64,000 nt of DNA from Cylicocyclus nassatus. Taxonomy: Eukaryota > Nematoda > Chromadorea > Rhabditida > Strongylidae. The DNA lies in assembly GCA_958299035.1 (NCBI GenBank), contig CATQJL010000001.1, positions 10,701,817-10,765,816 of the forward strand, written 5' to 3'. This document shows, piece after piece, positions 44,227 to 58,099 of this stretch. The first letter of the stretch is position 1. Every line of letters begins with the position of its first letter. The notes beneath the pieces were generated by a model that did no database searches, was not told where the DNA came from, and saw only the letters and a program-made list of their open reading frames with translations. The translations under genes and the position numbers were made by a program.

Positions 44227-47200
44227 CGTATCTAAAAAACAAAAATAAATATTTGTCGATAGCGGTCATGCGAGGTTACGAAAACATATACATATGCGCA
44301 TATGAAGGGTGATAGGTGCCAAGAGTAAGTATGCGAAATTGATGAAAAGCTTTACAAGTGCAAATAATAGGTAAGATGCAAAGAATGGTCACAGCTTCTT
44401 CGAAAAAAAAAGACAAATAAATGCGGGTGCTGTTGGATAAGACGACTACCGTAGCCAAGCAAATATTGTGTGGGAAAATTTACAGATGTGTGAAAACTTT
44501 CCCATAAGTAATTGTGTTTTTTGCAGATATTTGTAGCTTTGGCAAGTTGTTACAAGTGATGTATGCACACTAGCAAAGGATCCAATGGATTCAAATTAGA
44601 TAAAGATTATATTTATGGTTAGGTGCTTTCAGAAAAAAATAGAAAGAAGTGCACAGGCTGTGCCAGATTTTTTGAAATGGAGAAAGGGAGGTGAATTTGT
44701 TTGTAAAAGAATTTTTTGGGAAAATTTTTCACAATATGGATGTATTTTACGGAGCTCTTTGAATGTTAAAAATCAAAAAGTTAATTCAATTATTCACGAG
44801 TAAACTCTAGTCACATGCACAACCCAACGAAGCTTGTCGTAAAAGACAGTCTTAGAAAAATTCTTCTTGTTCTGCAAAAATCAGTAAATTTACCCCTAAT
44901 TCTGTGATTCATTGAAAGTACACGGGAAGCCGAATTCTGTAATATTTGTGTAATATAAGGCTATAAGAATTAGAGAGCTTTTGCAAAAAGCCCAATAAAA
45001 GTTCCAGCACAACAACTGAATTTTCTAAATTGCATGGCTGGCATGCCCTTTGAGACATCGAAGGCTCATTTTTTATATAATTGAAAAAATCCAATCAAGG
45101 ATTGTACTAAACAAATGAGTGCTTGCTAGAGCATGCAGCATTAGCACGCAGTCAAAAAAAAATTCCCTCCAAAAATAAAAGCGCTTCTATTGTACTTAGT
45201 ACGCACAAATTAACATGAAATGCATGCATGTGGAAAGAACGGTAAAAGAAAAAACTGCATTAAGAGCTTAATGAGAGCTGCAGAAGAATGAATTTCAAAT
45301 GCTTACTGAAGATTCAAAAAAAACCTGGATGACTTTCAATCAAAAGTCCATTGCACCATGCTTACGGATTGTTTTCCTATAATATTTGCCATTGTACCAG
45401 GACGCTTTAAAGACCTATTTTTGACAAGGTTAAATCAAACCCATTGGTCTGTTTTTATTTCCTAGACCGAATTATACCAACTATTGTTGTTGTTAAAATC
45501 AGAAGGAAAATTAGTAAACAAAACATGATTGATTTTTATTATGAGTCGTCCTAAATCCATTTTACCATGTTTTTTCCTAAATATGGGCGAATAACGAAAT
45601 GTTTGAAAATAGTGAACGAGAAATTGGTTCTGCTAGAAAAACCAAATTCTTCCATTTCCTCATCCATATGAGGTTAGTTTTAAGATTGCAGAAAACCTCT
45701 ATATATAGCTAAGAATAATTTTAGAATTGGTAATTCTGCCAGTGTCTCGAATTTCCTACCGTAATCTTACTGTGTTGGCGGAAATTTTGGATCCATTTGC
45801 AGAAATACCACATTGGTGCGAGCACTATTGCACAGGATAAGTATTACTACTATCTGGAAGTTTAGTGCATTACGATGGCTAATGGTTCATGCAAAGCAAA
45901 AGTACAGGCCTTTAGCCTCTATCTAACATTCTTTGCATTTTATGCAAGAAAGTTATTCTTTTTTTGTGAAGCACTGCTTTTCGCTGCTCTTTTCAAGCAT
46001 AGCAAAAGGCTTTCGCCGCCTTTGATTGCACTTTTGGCAGAGCTGAAAAGATTGAAGATTTTCAAAGGATAAGCTATGATCTACAATGAGTCGTATAGGC
46101 ATAAACTTCACGTTATCAGTTATATCATATATGTATTCAAGATGGATTTGAAACATTGCAAAAGCATCCAGGAGAGGGGTGCAAACATTTTCAAAAAATT
46201 TTGACAGGTGAGATTGAAAGCAGTACGAAATAAAACAGCTGTCGACGGGATAAACCGACGAATGGGCTTGGGTATACGAGATTGCAAGCGAAACATACGT
46301 TCGTCGTTTTACACTACAACTTTGCCAGTCAAGTTCGTAAAAAGAGCTTAAAACAGAATGCATGGTAGAAGGGCAAAATATATCCAACCTTTGATAAATT
46401 CCGATCTAAGCTTTCGCTTTGCTCGATAGATGAGTTGAAAACTGGTTGGAAGTGCCTTCAAGACATATGAAAAAAAAACTTTTTCAGCTAATGAAGTAAA
46501 TTTGCAAAAAAAATCCTCAAGGTAACCCAACAGTATCACCACTACAAATTACCTCAACTGTTGAAATAAGATTTGACGGTAAAAATTAGGACGAGGCATG
46601 ACACGATAGATGAGTAGAGTCATATTCCACCTTTGCTCTCATAGTATTTATTACAGAGTAGTTTGAATGCAGTGAGATTCCGCTCTAATTAAGGGCAGTT
46701 GCATTTTCTGAGCTGAGATTTTAATGCAGATAACGAAATGAGACGCTCACTTCTTTCACTCGAGCACAAAATGCAGTTGTAAACTGAGCTGTCCAAGCGT
46801 GGAAATGTTTACTCACGTGCACTCATGCCAGTCAACTACATGGTGAATTCGAAAAGAAAAAGAGCAGCATCTACAAATCTTCTTTATTCGTTAGCCTTTA
46901 GAGATGGGGAGGGTTTTTGTGCGTGGTCACAGTAAAGATCTTGAATCAAAGTGATCATAGATGAAGGAAATAGTTTCCGGGGAGTGTTTATCAAATTTTC
47001 AAAGAGAATGCATCCATGCTAAATAGTTCCAAGCCTTACTGAAAGCATGAACAGAGGTTTTCTCTTCAATATCCAAAAAATGAGAAAACCTAATGGAAAT
47101 CAGAAACTTCGACATTATGTACATTGTGAAGATTAGTCTTACTCCAAAGCAGCCCTAGTACATACCCAATCCTATAAAAGGATGTGTTCTCATGCATTTT

Positions 47201-50200
47201 TTTGTTTGCTACCAATACCATATATTTTATGCATTGCCTATTAATCTCATTGGTTATGCAGACGCAAAGCAGCTGTCAGCACATTTGTCTGCAGTTAATG
47301 TTTACTTTTGCAAAAAAACGAAGTCTGCATACTGTCATTTTTTGGAAATTTGTATAATTATGGCGTGCACTTTTTTATCTGTTCAAACAGCGAAACAAGC
47401 ATTACTGCTGTGAAATTTGAGATGGAGAGCTTCCGAAGACTTTTTTGAGTTGTTCCAGGCAAAGTAGATGAGAAACTTTGGAATGCGAAAGAGTTCTCAA
47501 ACGGCAACAATGATGTAAAATGCGTTTTCTAAGAATCAAGATCCTGATTGAATGAAGATTTAGTTTACTGATGGCAACGAAAGATACCGGCTAACAAAAA
47601 AAAAATTAGAGTACGAAAAATCCCGCAAAGCTGATAAACCTGCAAATTCTATGACAAGTTTGGGGCCCAAAAGTATGAAAAATTCATATTTATTAGAATG
47701 CATGAGGAGAGAAGAAAGAGACATGGAGAAGTTGACTGCAAATAAGATTAGTTTCCGGGATTATAAGAGAAAAAATCTAGATATGAAGAATCATCAGCTG
47801 GTCTGCTTGACATAAGAGCGTTTCTCCATGGAGGACTCTTATTCTCACGCTTGCCGTTGCTCTTGCACACCTTATTAAAGGGATAAATACGTTCAAAACA
47901 TTTACAGCACGACGTGAGGGATCAATATGCCGTCGTTTCAAATACTAGGACATTTCCTGTAAATAATGGAATTTTTGTTGAATTTTGCATATGCTACTTG
48001 GACCCATAGAGCTGGAGAGAGTCCACATACAAATTACAAAAATATTTAGAATATCAAATCTTAGGTATCCTTGCTATCGATATGTCAAATCTTACAAATA
48101 TTCGGATAAATGCAAAATTTGACAGTACTTTGATTTACCAAGATGCAAAGCAAATACGAAATCATGATCAGCACATGAAACATAAACAGATCATTTTACT
48201 GCAGAAGAGCAGAAGCTAATTTTTACCAACAAAAAACCTACTTCAGCAAAGTTATAGACTTCGCGGACTACTGGTCCTGCAACGACATGCAGCAATATCG
48301 CAAAAGGACTAGTTGCCAGCGAAGGCTGGCTCAAACTGGGGCGAGTTCGTTCCCCTACCCCATTCTTTGTAGCTTTTCCGGGACATTACTACTTTGATGG
48401 ATTTGTCCTCGACGGGTCATGAATTTGACGAAGGGTGATACTATCCCAAAATGGCAGAAATTAAAAAGGCATTGCGATGAATGCGAAAGAAAGGCTTTAT
48501 TTTTGAGAAGGAAAGCAGCCAAATAACCTTAAAGGTACCTCTACTTTTCCAAGAATCATAGTATAATTTGCGTCTCAAAGCTTTCCATTATTCAGAGTAT
48601 GTTGAAAAGGGTACCAATCTTATGATTTCAGCATCAACACAATTTACCTTCTAAATCAGTTCCTTCTAAGTCAAGAAATTACTTCTGCTAAGATATTTGA
48701 TAAGAATATTCTTTTTACCTCTCCTTTGCTTTTCCATAGAAGGGAGAAAACAAGCGCCAAAGTTGAGAAAATTCAGTGCTGTTTTGAACCAACTACCTAG
48801 TAGCTCTGGTAATCAAGGAAAGGATGAAATTCTCACGAAAAAAAAACCGAATCCTTCATTTCGCAGCCATAATTATGGTGGCAATTTAACCTGCCGTGAT
48901 AAAAAAAAATGCTCTTTGGCGTTCTAATTTTGATTTTTCATCTTTTAGATTTCATTCTGCAAATCACGTGCCTCATAATTGAAAGTCCTGAGCAAACTCC
49001 GTGATATGGCAATTAGTTTTCCAATATGCCTTATGCAATTTTCTACTGCAAAGAAAAGAGTTTGTATAAATTATGCAAAAAGAAAGAATGTGAAGTGCAG
49101 CAAGCTGGCTTATAGACGAACATAGCGAGACTTAGCTGCTAAGCCGAGTGCTTAATGAACTTGCAAAAACTGCGTGCTCATTCAGAAAAGAAAGCTGGAA
49201 CACATGTCTTAGCAAACAATGAAGAATTCGAGATGATGAAAATGAATTCTTTGTGCAAAAAAAATAAAAAATCATCAAGGAGATACCAGGCCGTAATACA
49301 GGAAAAAAAAGAAACGCCCGGCAGTAAAATGCATCGTCAGCAAAAATTTCCAGGATAGAAAATGATAAATCTTGTCCATCATCAAGATGAGATTCGTATA
49401 GGAACCTACAACATAAAAGACATTTTTTCGTTTTTCAATCTATCTCATGTCGAATATTGTAGCCCAAATGTTTATCTACCCACTACACCTGAATCTGCAG
49501 AAGAGCCAGCCCTTGCTTTTCATGCTCTAGCTTCAACTCTAGCTTTCTTTTTGAAATTTGTATAGCCTAACTTCTCCGCTTTTCTAGTTTTTGGTAACGG
49601 ATAGATAAGTATTTGGACTACAATATCACAGGCCAGAAAGCTAGAAGGCTTCAAATTCATAGAAAAAGAGGAAAGGTCTTTTCATGCTTCTCTTTTTTCG
49701 AAACTCAGAAAATTCGCATAGCTTGCTTTTTTGACTTTTCCTCTGAAATTTCCATTGAGAATCAGAGCGAAGTGAGAACTAGTCGATCAGGAGTTTGTGG
49801 TGGGTTTCCCAGAAAAAGTCCAAATATTCGCAACTTCCGGTTCACGTTTCCGGCCTCTTAATGCCTAGCTAAAAATATAAATGTCAGATTTATCAATGTC
49901 TGGTTTATTTTGAGATATTCGCAATAAATTTGTTATCCGCTTTACACGCAGAATGTCGAACATCACCGTTGCTTAATACAGAAAAATTTCTCTCAATATT
50001 AGGTCGCTTCCGAAGCCTTATACCATAAACATGGAAAATACTTATGAGATGCTTAGAAATTCGTTTGAATACAGATTCTGAATTTATGCAAATATAACAA
50101 GCGCGACTTCACCATGATTGAAGAAAAATGGAATCGATGAAGCGGGTGAAAAATAAAAAAATCACAGTTATTTGTAGAACCAACCATACAGCATAGATTA

Positions 50201-51960
50201 GAGCATGTTGGCCAAAAAGACAGGATTTGAATTTTGATCCTCGAAAAACTCAGTTTTCAAAAGCACAAGAGAAAGCAATGCAAGATCAGCAGATGTTAAC
50301 TGATGTTGATTTTTCCCGCTCAACACAATGAAAGGAATCTTAGCTAAGGTATACATTTGCAAGAATAGTGCTTTCACTTCCGTAATTCCTAACTGCGAAA
50401 TAAGATACTGAAAGCGAATGCTGAAAAGCATCTCTGCAGCAAAACGAAGTAGATACAAGAAGTTTTCTTCCTTGAATGCACAAAGCAAATTTTGTTCTCT
50501 GACTCTTTTCTGCATATTTGCGTAGATGTTCGCATGAAAAAGTATCTGCAGCTAGCGAACAATAAGGCATTTCATCCTTCTGCAAAGATTTCAATGCCTT
50601 CTGAAGACGTTTTGAATGGCACAATGAACATTCAAATGTTGCAAGGAAAGGCTAGTGACGCTAACATAGCCTAAGAAAATTTTTATAATCAGAAAAAATT
50701 GACTTCTTTTGAAATTTCGCTGACCACTTCCAAGGTTCGAGATCAAAACACTTAGAACAGTTTAAACACCTTGGATTGTAGACTTTATTTGTTTTCTTTT
50801 CAACTCTTGTAGTCATCACTGAAAGGTTAAATTACCCAGGTCCTATAGATCCAGCTCATATCGCTTGATCGAAGAAAACTATGCCAAATTCTTGACAAGT
50901 AAGTTATGTGAATCCGTTACACTATTGCGGAGAGAGACCACTGTAAGAAAAAACTGCTCTAAATGAAATGTATGAGGAAAGGAAGAGTGCGTTTGCGCAA
51001 GAGTTCTCATGCTTTTTATGAACATCTCATTCTCATGAATTATAATGAGATGTTCATAAAAACGCAGCATACTTCAGCAAGGAAACAACCAAACAATGAC
51101 TAGAAAAAAACCGGACGAGATCAGGAAAACTACAAAAGGACCAAAAAGACCACCTAAAAGTGCTATAGCTCAAGTGGGGCGGTGGAGGCAAATGTAACGA
51201 ATGTGCATCACTTTGTCAGTAGAATAAAAGTTCTCTAGCAGTTTAGCAGTCTTTGTGGGTAAATTTCTTGATTTTTCAAAAATTTTCTTTGAACTCGCTA
51301 AGCAAACGCCGAAAACTCATATCTATAAACCTAAGTACATTGATAAAATGTTGTTTAAGCGAAGCCTGTAAAAGGTCATAATCTAAAAGTCGAAATATCG
51401 CATCAAGATAGGGCATATGTTCTGCAGAGCACAGAAGGCATACGAAATCAAGGGTGTTCGGGCGAAAAATTGCTTACTCACGCGTGTTGAAAGTAGTAGG
51501 TGTGTCACGAAAAACGAAACAAAACCAGCCATTCTTCTACTCTCTTCTATTCCCTCCCCCCCCCCTTTCTCCCTCCAAGAATGGGTCGTAGGAATCTTCC
51601 AATGTTGACCACCACTTAATTTAGCTTTCTGATTCTTCTCGGCATTTTTGCCTCGGCGATTGCAGAAAAAAAGCTTTTGCAACAGCTAGCAATAAGGCAC
51701 TTATCCTCCGCAGCATTTTTCGATGACTGTCAAGCGCGCACCAAATGATATCCGTAAAGTTCAAATGTTGCTAAGATTGGAGAGTAACGAATAAAAAATC
51801 GAATTTTTTTACCCTATGATTTTCTTGGAATTTCCTCCTCTATATGACCTGCAGACAACGAGAAATGGTTTACATTACGCGCTCAGCAATTAATATTTAT
51901 GGATCAAAGTTACTTCGCAATTCCAGTGCTTTCCTTCAATGCTAGGACAGTTAAACTTGA

Positions 51961-52309
51961 AGGCAGCGTCCAGGCAAGTCTGGACACATGGGGATCTCAC
52001 GTGGTTAGTAATTTTGGGGCCCTAACTAAGCCACTGCCCAACCGGTAGCTCAGGTAGTGCTCTGACGGCTGTGATATTCCCCTCGAAACTGGCCCCGCGA
52101 TCGTATTTCGCATGGCTTCATGGCGCAAAGCGCTGGCGCGAAACTGCCATGAATTCATGCGAATACGATCGCGGGGTCCAGTTTCGAGGGGAATATCTCA
52201 GCCATTAGAGCACTACCTGCGCTGCCGCTCGGGCAGTGTCTTGGTTAGGGCCCCAAAAGTACTTTCCGCGTAAAATCCCCATAGGTCCAGATCTGCCTGG
52301 ACGCTGCCT
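51961..52309. mobile_element. 349-bp fold-back MITE, AGGCAGCGTCCAGGCA ends
   Basis: The insertion is absent from the corresponding place in copy A (about 43480). Ends AGGCAGCGTCCAGGCAAGTC and reversed AGGCAGCGTCCAGGCAGATC. The arms stay nearly perfect to the centre (TAGGGCCCCAAAA, GAGCACTACCTG, CCTCGAAACTGG, CGCGATCGTATTCGCATG). It is GC-rich and non-coding, and by its ends related to 1833-2235. The well-kept arms suggest recent activity. Confidence 0.85.
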
Positions 52310-52795
52310 TTAAAAAAGAGTTTACTTTTGGGACAACCTTATACATATATCAGAATCGGACCAAAGGCATGGGTAGAGTAAATTATGCAAGCGACTTGTT
52401 TTTAATTTTTGTTGTCGATTGTTACATATTACTTATACCATTATCACGTGTGTATAAAGGCTTTTTTGCACACCATTTATACGAGTAATTATAGGAAGAG
52501 CATGACATATTTTCAAGAGAAATGTTAATTTTTGGTCTAATACGATGAGCCCTCTTGGAGTCACATAGTACTAAAATGAATGGAGCTGCCCGCTTATGGG
52601 GTTGTTTATTCATAAAAGTACTCAACTTATATATGTTTGGCGCATGTTGAGCAAGAGGAAGTAACAAGTGCAAATGTTGCTCTCAAAGAGAACTTCTTAG
52701 GTAGAAAGATAGTGCTTGCTTAGAACAGAACTGATTTTGACGAAATCGGATGTGCAACAAAGCGAAGTCGGGGCTCGACAACGAAGACGAAGTGA

Positions 52796-52900
52796 GCAGT
52801 GGCTGCAATTGACGAAATTCAATTGAGGTCGAATGCCGAGTGATGGACGAGCAGCTTGTCGCCTTCTGTGGTGCTTGTGAAAAGCATCCCCAGAGCAACA
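52796..52900. other. Near-identical 105-bp block (copy B)
   Basis: Second copy of the block at 44122-44226. The differences I see are CTTGTC for CTCGTC and TCTGTGG for TCTATGG. It is preceded by the same GACAACGAAGACGAAGTGA string as in A and C. It is read against a TTTTTCAG acceptor-like site on the minus strand. Confidence 0.6.
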
Positions 52901-54258
52901 TGTCTGAAAAACAAAAATAAATATTTGTCGATAGCGGTCATGCGAGGTTACGAAAACATATACATATGAGCATATAAAGGGTGATAGGTGTCAAGAATAA
53001 GTATGCGAAATTGATGAAAAGCTTTACAAGTGCAAATAATAGGTAAGATGCAAAGAATGGTCACAGCTTCTTCGAAAAAAAAAACTTTGACAAATAAATG
53101 CGGGTGCTGTTGGATAAGACGACTATCGTAGCCAAGCAAATATTGTGTGGGAAAATTTACAGATGTGTGAAAACTTTCCCATAAGTAATTATGTTTTTTG
53201 CAGATATTTGTAGCTTTGGCAAGTTGTTACAAGTGATGTATGCACACTAGCAAAGAACCCATTAGATACGACGTAGATAAGATTTATATTTATGATTAGG
53301 GTCTTTCGGATACAAAGAGAAAAAAATGCGGAGGCTGGCTAGACTTTTCGGAATGGAGAAAGAGAAAGGGAAGTGGATTTGCTTGTGGAAAATTTTTTTT
53401 CGGGTAATCATTTTTCACAATATGGGTGTAATTTACAGTTTTTTGAATGCTTTTAGAACTCAAATTATTCCAATTATTTACGAATAAACCCTATTCACTT
53501 GCACTGCTCAATGAAGCTTGTCCCGAAACTGTTCTGAAAAATTCTACTTTTTCTGAAAAAAATAAATTCATCTCCAACTTTGTGATTCATAGAAAGCACA
53601 TGAAAGGTCGAATTCTGTAAGATAAAAAGAATAATGTATAATCGAAATCCATAAGAATTAAAGACCTTTTGCAAAAAGCTCATTGAAACTTCCTGTACAA
53701 CATCTAAATTGTCTAAATTACATGGCTGACATGCCCTTTCAGACATCAAAGACACATTTTTTATTGAATAAAAAAAATCCAATCAAGCATTGTCCCAAAC
53801 AATTGAGCGCCTTGCGAGAGCATGCAGCATTAGCACTCAGTCTTAAAAAAATTTCGATCCCTCCAAAAGTAAAAGCTTTTATTTAGTACGCACATACTAA
53901 CATGAAATGCATGCATCTGGAAAGATTGGTGGAAGAAAAAGCTGCATTGAGAGCTTAAGAGAGCTGCAGAAGAATGAATTTTGATGCTCAGCGAAAATTC
54001 CAAAAAAAACCTGTAGGACTTCCAATCAGATGTTTCTTGTACCAAGTCTATGTGTCAATTTTTTCTATCATGATTGCAACTGAACCATAACGTTTTAGAG
54101 ACCTATTTTTTGAAAGGCCTAAGTAAGCCCATTGGTCTATTTTTGTCTATAAACCGAATTTTATCAACTATTGTTGCTGCCAAAACTAGAAGGGAAATTT
54201 AGTCAACGAAGAAGCTATCGAGTTTTGCCCATTTTACCATTTTGCTTTCCTATAAATA

Positions 54259-55010
54259 TGATGCCTTGTCGCGGCTCCGCGATGCGAGCAGCTCCTCGAA
54301 ATAGCGAGCCGAGAGCATTGGCTACCGCAATGCCAGTCGCTCTGCTATTTTCGCGGCTGAACGCCTCTTCTGCTGGCGCACTGCCAAGCAGATGGCTATA
54401 TGTAGCCGCGTCCAAAGCGGCCTATTTTTCCCTCTGTCCATTGTCTTCTTTTCAAGTGTTGTTTATTAATTGAATTCTCACTGTTCTTGGCAGCGTCTGG
54501 CAAGCTCCCGCATGAATGTTTTATGTGAGCGGTTAAGCAGTTAGTTGGAGTCTGATTGAAGGGTTCGTTTGTGGTCTGAGGTTTCTAGCAAGTACCATCC
54601 GCGGGAGTGAAAGGTATGTACCGTTCCGTACGGATCAGGCGTCGTGCGGCGGACATGAGAGGAACCGTGAGTACGTTTGGCAGAGAAAGTATCTTCGGCC
54701 ATCGGTGGAGCGGGGTATCGCGGCTCGCCCCGCGAGGAAAGGATTTGGTTCCTATTGTAGTTTTAGTATTACGTTTAGTTTAGTAGTTTTCTGTGTTATT
54801 TAAGGGAAACTCATGTGATGTACTAATTGTCATAACATCTCTTGCGTTCTTGTCGTACCGAGTATGCGGATGGGGTAGTTATATCGACACGGTTGCGCAA
54901 GCAAGAGCTCAGCTTGTTCGAGCGTTTGTAACATCTTAGAAACACGGAATCAAGTTGTATGTGGCGAGCGGTGAAAGGTGCTGAGCCCTTAGGAGACGCA
55001 ACACCTAGCA
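54259..55010. mobile_element. GC-rich 752-bp insertion, possible solo LTR
   Basis: Compared with copy A (about 45585-45600) this block is extra. It starts TGATGCCTTGTCGCGG and ends CACCTAGCA, so TG...CA in either orientation, with AAATA on the left and AAATG on the right as an imperfect 5-bp duplication. On the minus strand an AATAAA lies at about 54457, followed by a GC-rich 190 bp, which would suit R-U5. Composition is clearly unlike its surroundings. The frames inside (54171-54473 plus, 54415-54215 minus) overlap antisense and match nothing known to me. A solo LTR is the best guess. Confidence 0.45.
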
Positions 55011-57367
55011 AAATGTTTGGAAATACAGAATGTGAATTAGGTTCTCTAAAAAAAACAAACTTTTTCATTTCCTCATCCATATGAGGGTATTTTCAAGATT
55101 GCATGATAATCTCTACATATCGCCCATTTTAACATTGGCAACTGTGCTTGTGAAATTCTGCTGTAATAAGCGATAATGAAAACAATCCACATCATACCCA
55201 TGTATAGCCTCTTTTTAGCTTATTCCTTGCATGAAACCAAGGAATTACAATTGTAAAGAAACTAATAATGGCGCAATTCTTGCAGAGTTTGTTATCTCAT
55301 GGCCAAGTGCTTGGAATGGAAAATAATTCATTACCATGTCAATGTGAAGTTCTTATAGTAATCCTACAGTAATGGCACAAGTTTTAGATTTCTTTGCAGG
55401 AACACTTTTATACATTGGTACGTGCACTATAGTACGCAGCATAAAATATTACTATTACCTGAAAATTTAGTGCATTACGATGGCTAATGTCTCAGGCAAA
55501 GCGAGAGTACAACAATTTAGCCTTTCTCTAACATTCTTTTCATTTTTTTTGCAAGAGAGTTGTTCTTTTTTTTGTTAAGCAATGCTTTTCGCCGTTCCTT
55601 TCAAGCATAACGCTCACAATTTTTTCGCCATTTTTGACTGCAGTCTCGTCAGAGCTGAAAAGATTGAAGGTTTTTCGAAGGGTAAGCTGATCTACAATGA
55701 AAAACGAATCGGAGCGAATAAGCATAAACTTCAAGTTATCTACATGTTTTCAAAAGTGGATTGCGAGAAGAAAAACATTGCAAAAGCAACCAGAAGAGGG
55801 GGCCTTGAACATTTTCAAGATATTTTGATAGATAAGATTAAAAGCAGTACGAAACTACAAGAAAACCCTCTAAAAAAGAGTGTCATAGAATTTAAGGAGA
55901 GCAGAACAGCTGTCAATGGGAAAAACCGACGGATGGGCTTGAATACACGAAATTGCAAGCGAAACATATGTTCGCCGTTTTACACCACAACTTTGCTAGT
56001 CAAGTTCGTAAAAAGAGGAAAAAAAGAGAAAAGCATGATAGAAGGGTAAAACTTATCCAAACTTTTGTAAATTCCAATCAAAGCTCTCGCTCTGCTCAAC
56101 AGATGCGTTCAAAGCTTGTCAGAATGACTTCAAGACACATGAAAAATTTCTGAGCTAATGAGGTAGATTTGCAACGAAATCACCTCAGAGTAAATCCGAA
56201 ACTAAGCACTAATACGAATTACTTCAAGTTCTAAAAAAGATTTTACTCTCAAAGTAGGATGGGGCATAACAGGATAGAAAAGTAAAGCCATATCGATACC
56301 TTCTCTTTCGAAATCATAAATCAGTTTGGATACAGTGAATTACCACTGTAATTAGGAGTGGTTGCTTTTTTTGGACGAGATTTTGATGCAGATAACGAAA
56401 TGAGACGTATGTTCTTCTACTCAAGCACAAAACGCAGTTGAAATTGGAGCTGTCGAAGCGTAGAATTGTTTACTCACATGCGCTCATGCAAGCCACTCAT
56501 GTAAGAAGTCTTAAATAAAAGGAGCAAAATTTACAAATCTAGTTGATTCGTTAATCTCTGGATATGAGAGAGGTTTCTATGTGTGTTCACTATAGATACT
56601 TTAAATGGAAGTAATCAGTGATAAGGTACATAGGAAGTATTCGAAGAATATTCAAGGATTACTTATCAGATTTTTAGAGAAAAACAGCGGTTGGATAGCT
56701 CCAAGCATCACTGAATGCATGAAAATAGGGTTTTCTTCAACATTCCATGAAAAAGATGAGAAAAAGCAATAGAAAATTAGAACAACCCTCGACATCATGC
56801 ACACTGTGCAGGTCAGTTCCACTCTAAAATGGCCCAACCAGTCATTTTCTGTCTTATGAAAGGAAATACTTCATGCATTTTTTGTTTGCTACCCATACCA
56901 GATATTTTATGCATTGCCCATTATTCTAATTGGTTATGCAGACGCAAAGCAGCTGTCAGCACAATATATCTGCAGTTAATATTGTTACATTTGCAAGGAC
57001 ATGGGGTCCACATACTGTCATTCTTTTTGTTTGTAAATGTAATTTTTGGCAAGCATTTTTTGTTTTTGGTCAAACAGTGAGATGAGAGTTACTGATGTGG
57101 AACCTGAGAGCGAGAGCTTCCGAAAACTGTTGAGTTGTGCCAGGCAAAGTGAATGGGAAACTTTGAAATGGAAATTTGCAAAAAAAAGTGAGGCCGTGTA
57201 AATCTGGAAAATAAAGCAGTTATAACATTCTTGTTGTACAGCTTCTCCAAGGTATGATGGATATTGAGTAGATGATGCAGCTTAAAAATGGAGATCCTCT
57301 AAACCACTATAACATCTCTAAATATATTTACAGTCATAAGTGAATACTAGGGCTGTTGATGTAAATA

Positions 57368-58066
57368 TTAGGTTGGCCCGAAAATTCTGTCGTTTCATTC
57401 TTGAAATAACGTAACTTCCCGCTGTCTCAACAAATTTACTTTATTATATTTTTATTAGAAAGAGCAAGTCTTTCTCTTTCAAATACTTTTTGCCTAGCCC
57501 CTGCTTTGCACAGAATGCAGAGATAAAAATAGAAAAATAAGACCATATAAACTTTGCTCATTTTAACTTAGCTCGTCAAAATCTGAAACGCTGCAGAAAA
57601 ATCTGAAATTCTCAACACATAAGTTTTTTTACCCACACTTTCCAGCTGTGAAAAAATTGGGTTGTTTGGAAGTCTCTGTGAGAAGTTACGAATTACCAGT
57701 TTACTACAGAAACGAAAATCAATTAATTTGACAATTTTCTCAAAAATCATAACTTTTTAAAGAGACGTCCAAACAGGACGAACTCTTCACAGTTGGAAAG
57801 AGTAGGTCAAAAAATCTATTTACTGACGATAGATTTTTCTGCACCGTTCCCGATTTTTCGCGCCTAAGTTAAAATGAACAAAGTTTGTACGGTCTTCTTT
57901 TTCTATTTTTATCTCTGCATTCAGTGCGTAGCAAAGGCTCAGCAAAACAGCATTCAAGCGATAGAATTACCCTTTTTAATAAAAATATAGCAAAGCAAAT
58001 CTGTTAAGGGAGCACAAAGTTATGAATTTTCAAAAATGAAACGACAGAACTTTCGGGCCAACCTAA
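57368..58066. mobile_element. Mariner-like MITE, TTAGGTTGGCCCGAAA ends
   Basis: The left end TTAGGTTGGCCCGAAAATTC-TGTCGTTTCATT is mirrored on the right (AATGAAACGACAGAACTTTCGGGCCAACCTAA). TA precedes it; the right flank is TTTC. Both arms contain GCATT and AAAAAGTATTTG-like strings and a TTTTTATCTCTGCATTC / GAATGCAGAGATAAAAATAG pair, so the arms are several hundred bases long. It separates segmental copy B from fragment D. Non-coding. Confidence 0.8.
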
Positions 58067-58099
58067 TTTCAGCAGTTACAATTATATAGCAAAATAATC

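Larger units (their letters stand above)
33770..47450. repeat. Segmental copy A of a tandem array (about 8.6 kb net)
   Basis: Markers in order, with their B positions: GATTAGTTTCCGAGATTATA 33847 (47749), GGTCCTGCAACGACATGCA 34388 (48272), CATAATTATGGTGGCAATTT 35641 (48870), ACGAACACAGCGAGACTTAG 35859 (49117), CTTCTGCAAAGATTTC 37291 (50577), AAAGTCGAAATATCGCATCA 38100 (51383), TTAATTTAGCTTTCTGATTC 43109 (51617), the 105-bp conserved block at 44122 (52796), and TTATGCAGACGCAAAGCAGC 47253 (56934). Copy A additionally holds a Helitron-type element (34673-35324) and a BEL/Pao element (38456-42886). No ORF is kept in frame across copies, apart from hints noted separately. Confidence 0.85.
47680..57150. 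repeat. Segmental copy B of the tandem array
   Basis: Marker order is the same as in copy A (positions given there). B lacks both the Helitron-type and BEL/Pao insertions, so it preserves the A|T empty site at about 48556. It has its own insertions at 51961-52309 and 54259-55010, and a deletion around 51545-51600 that removed the counterpart of the stretch around the BEL/Pao target. The 155-codon frame at 55582-56049 (plus) faces a 144-codon frame on the opposite strand at the same place in copy A (46387-45953). Since neither is kept in the other copy, both are chance. Confidence 0.85.

Noticed and set aside
55582..56049. 155-codon plus-strand frame
   Set aside because: The paralogous place in copy A is open on the opposite strand instead (45953-46387), and neither frame is kept in the other copy.
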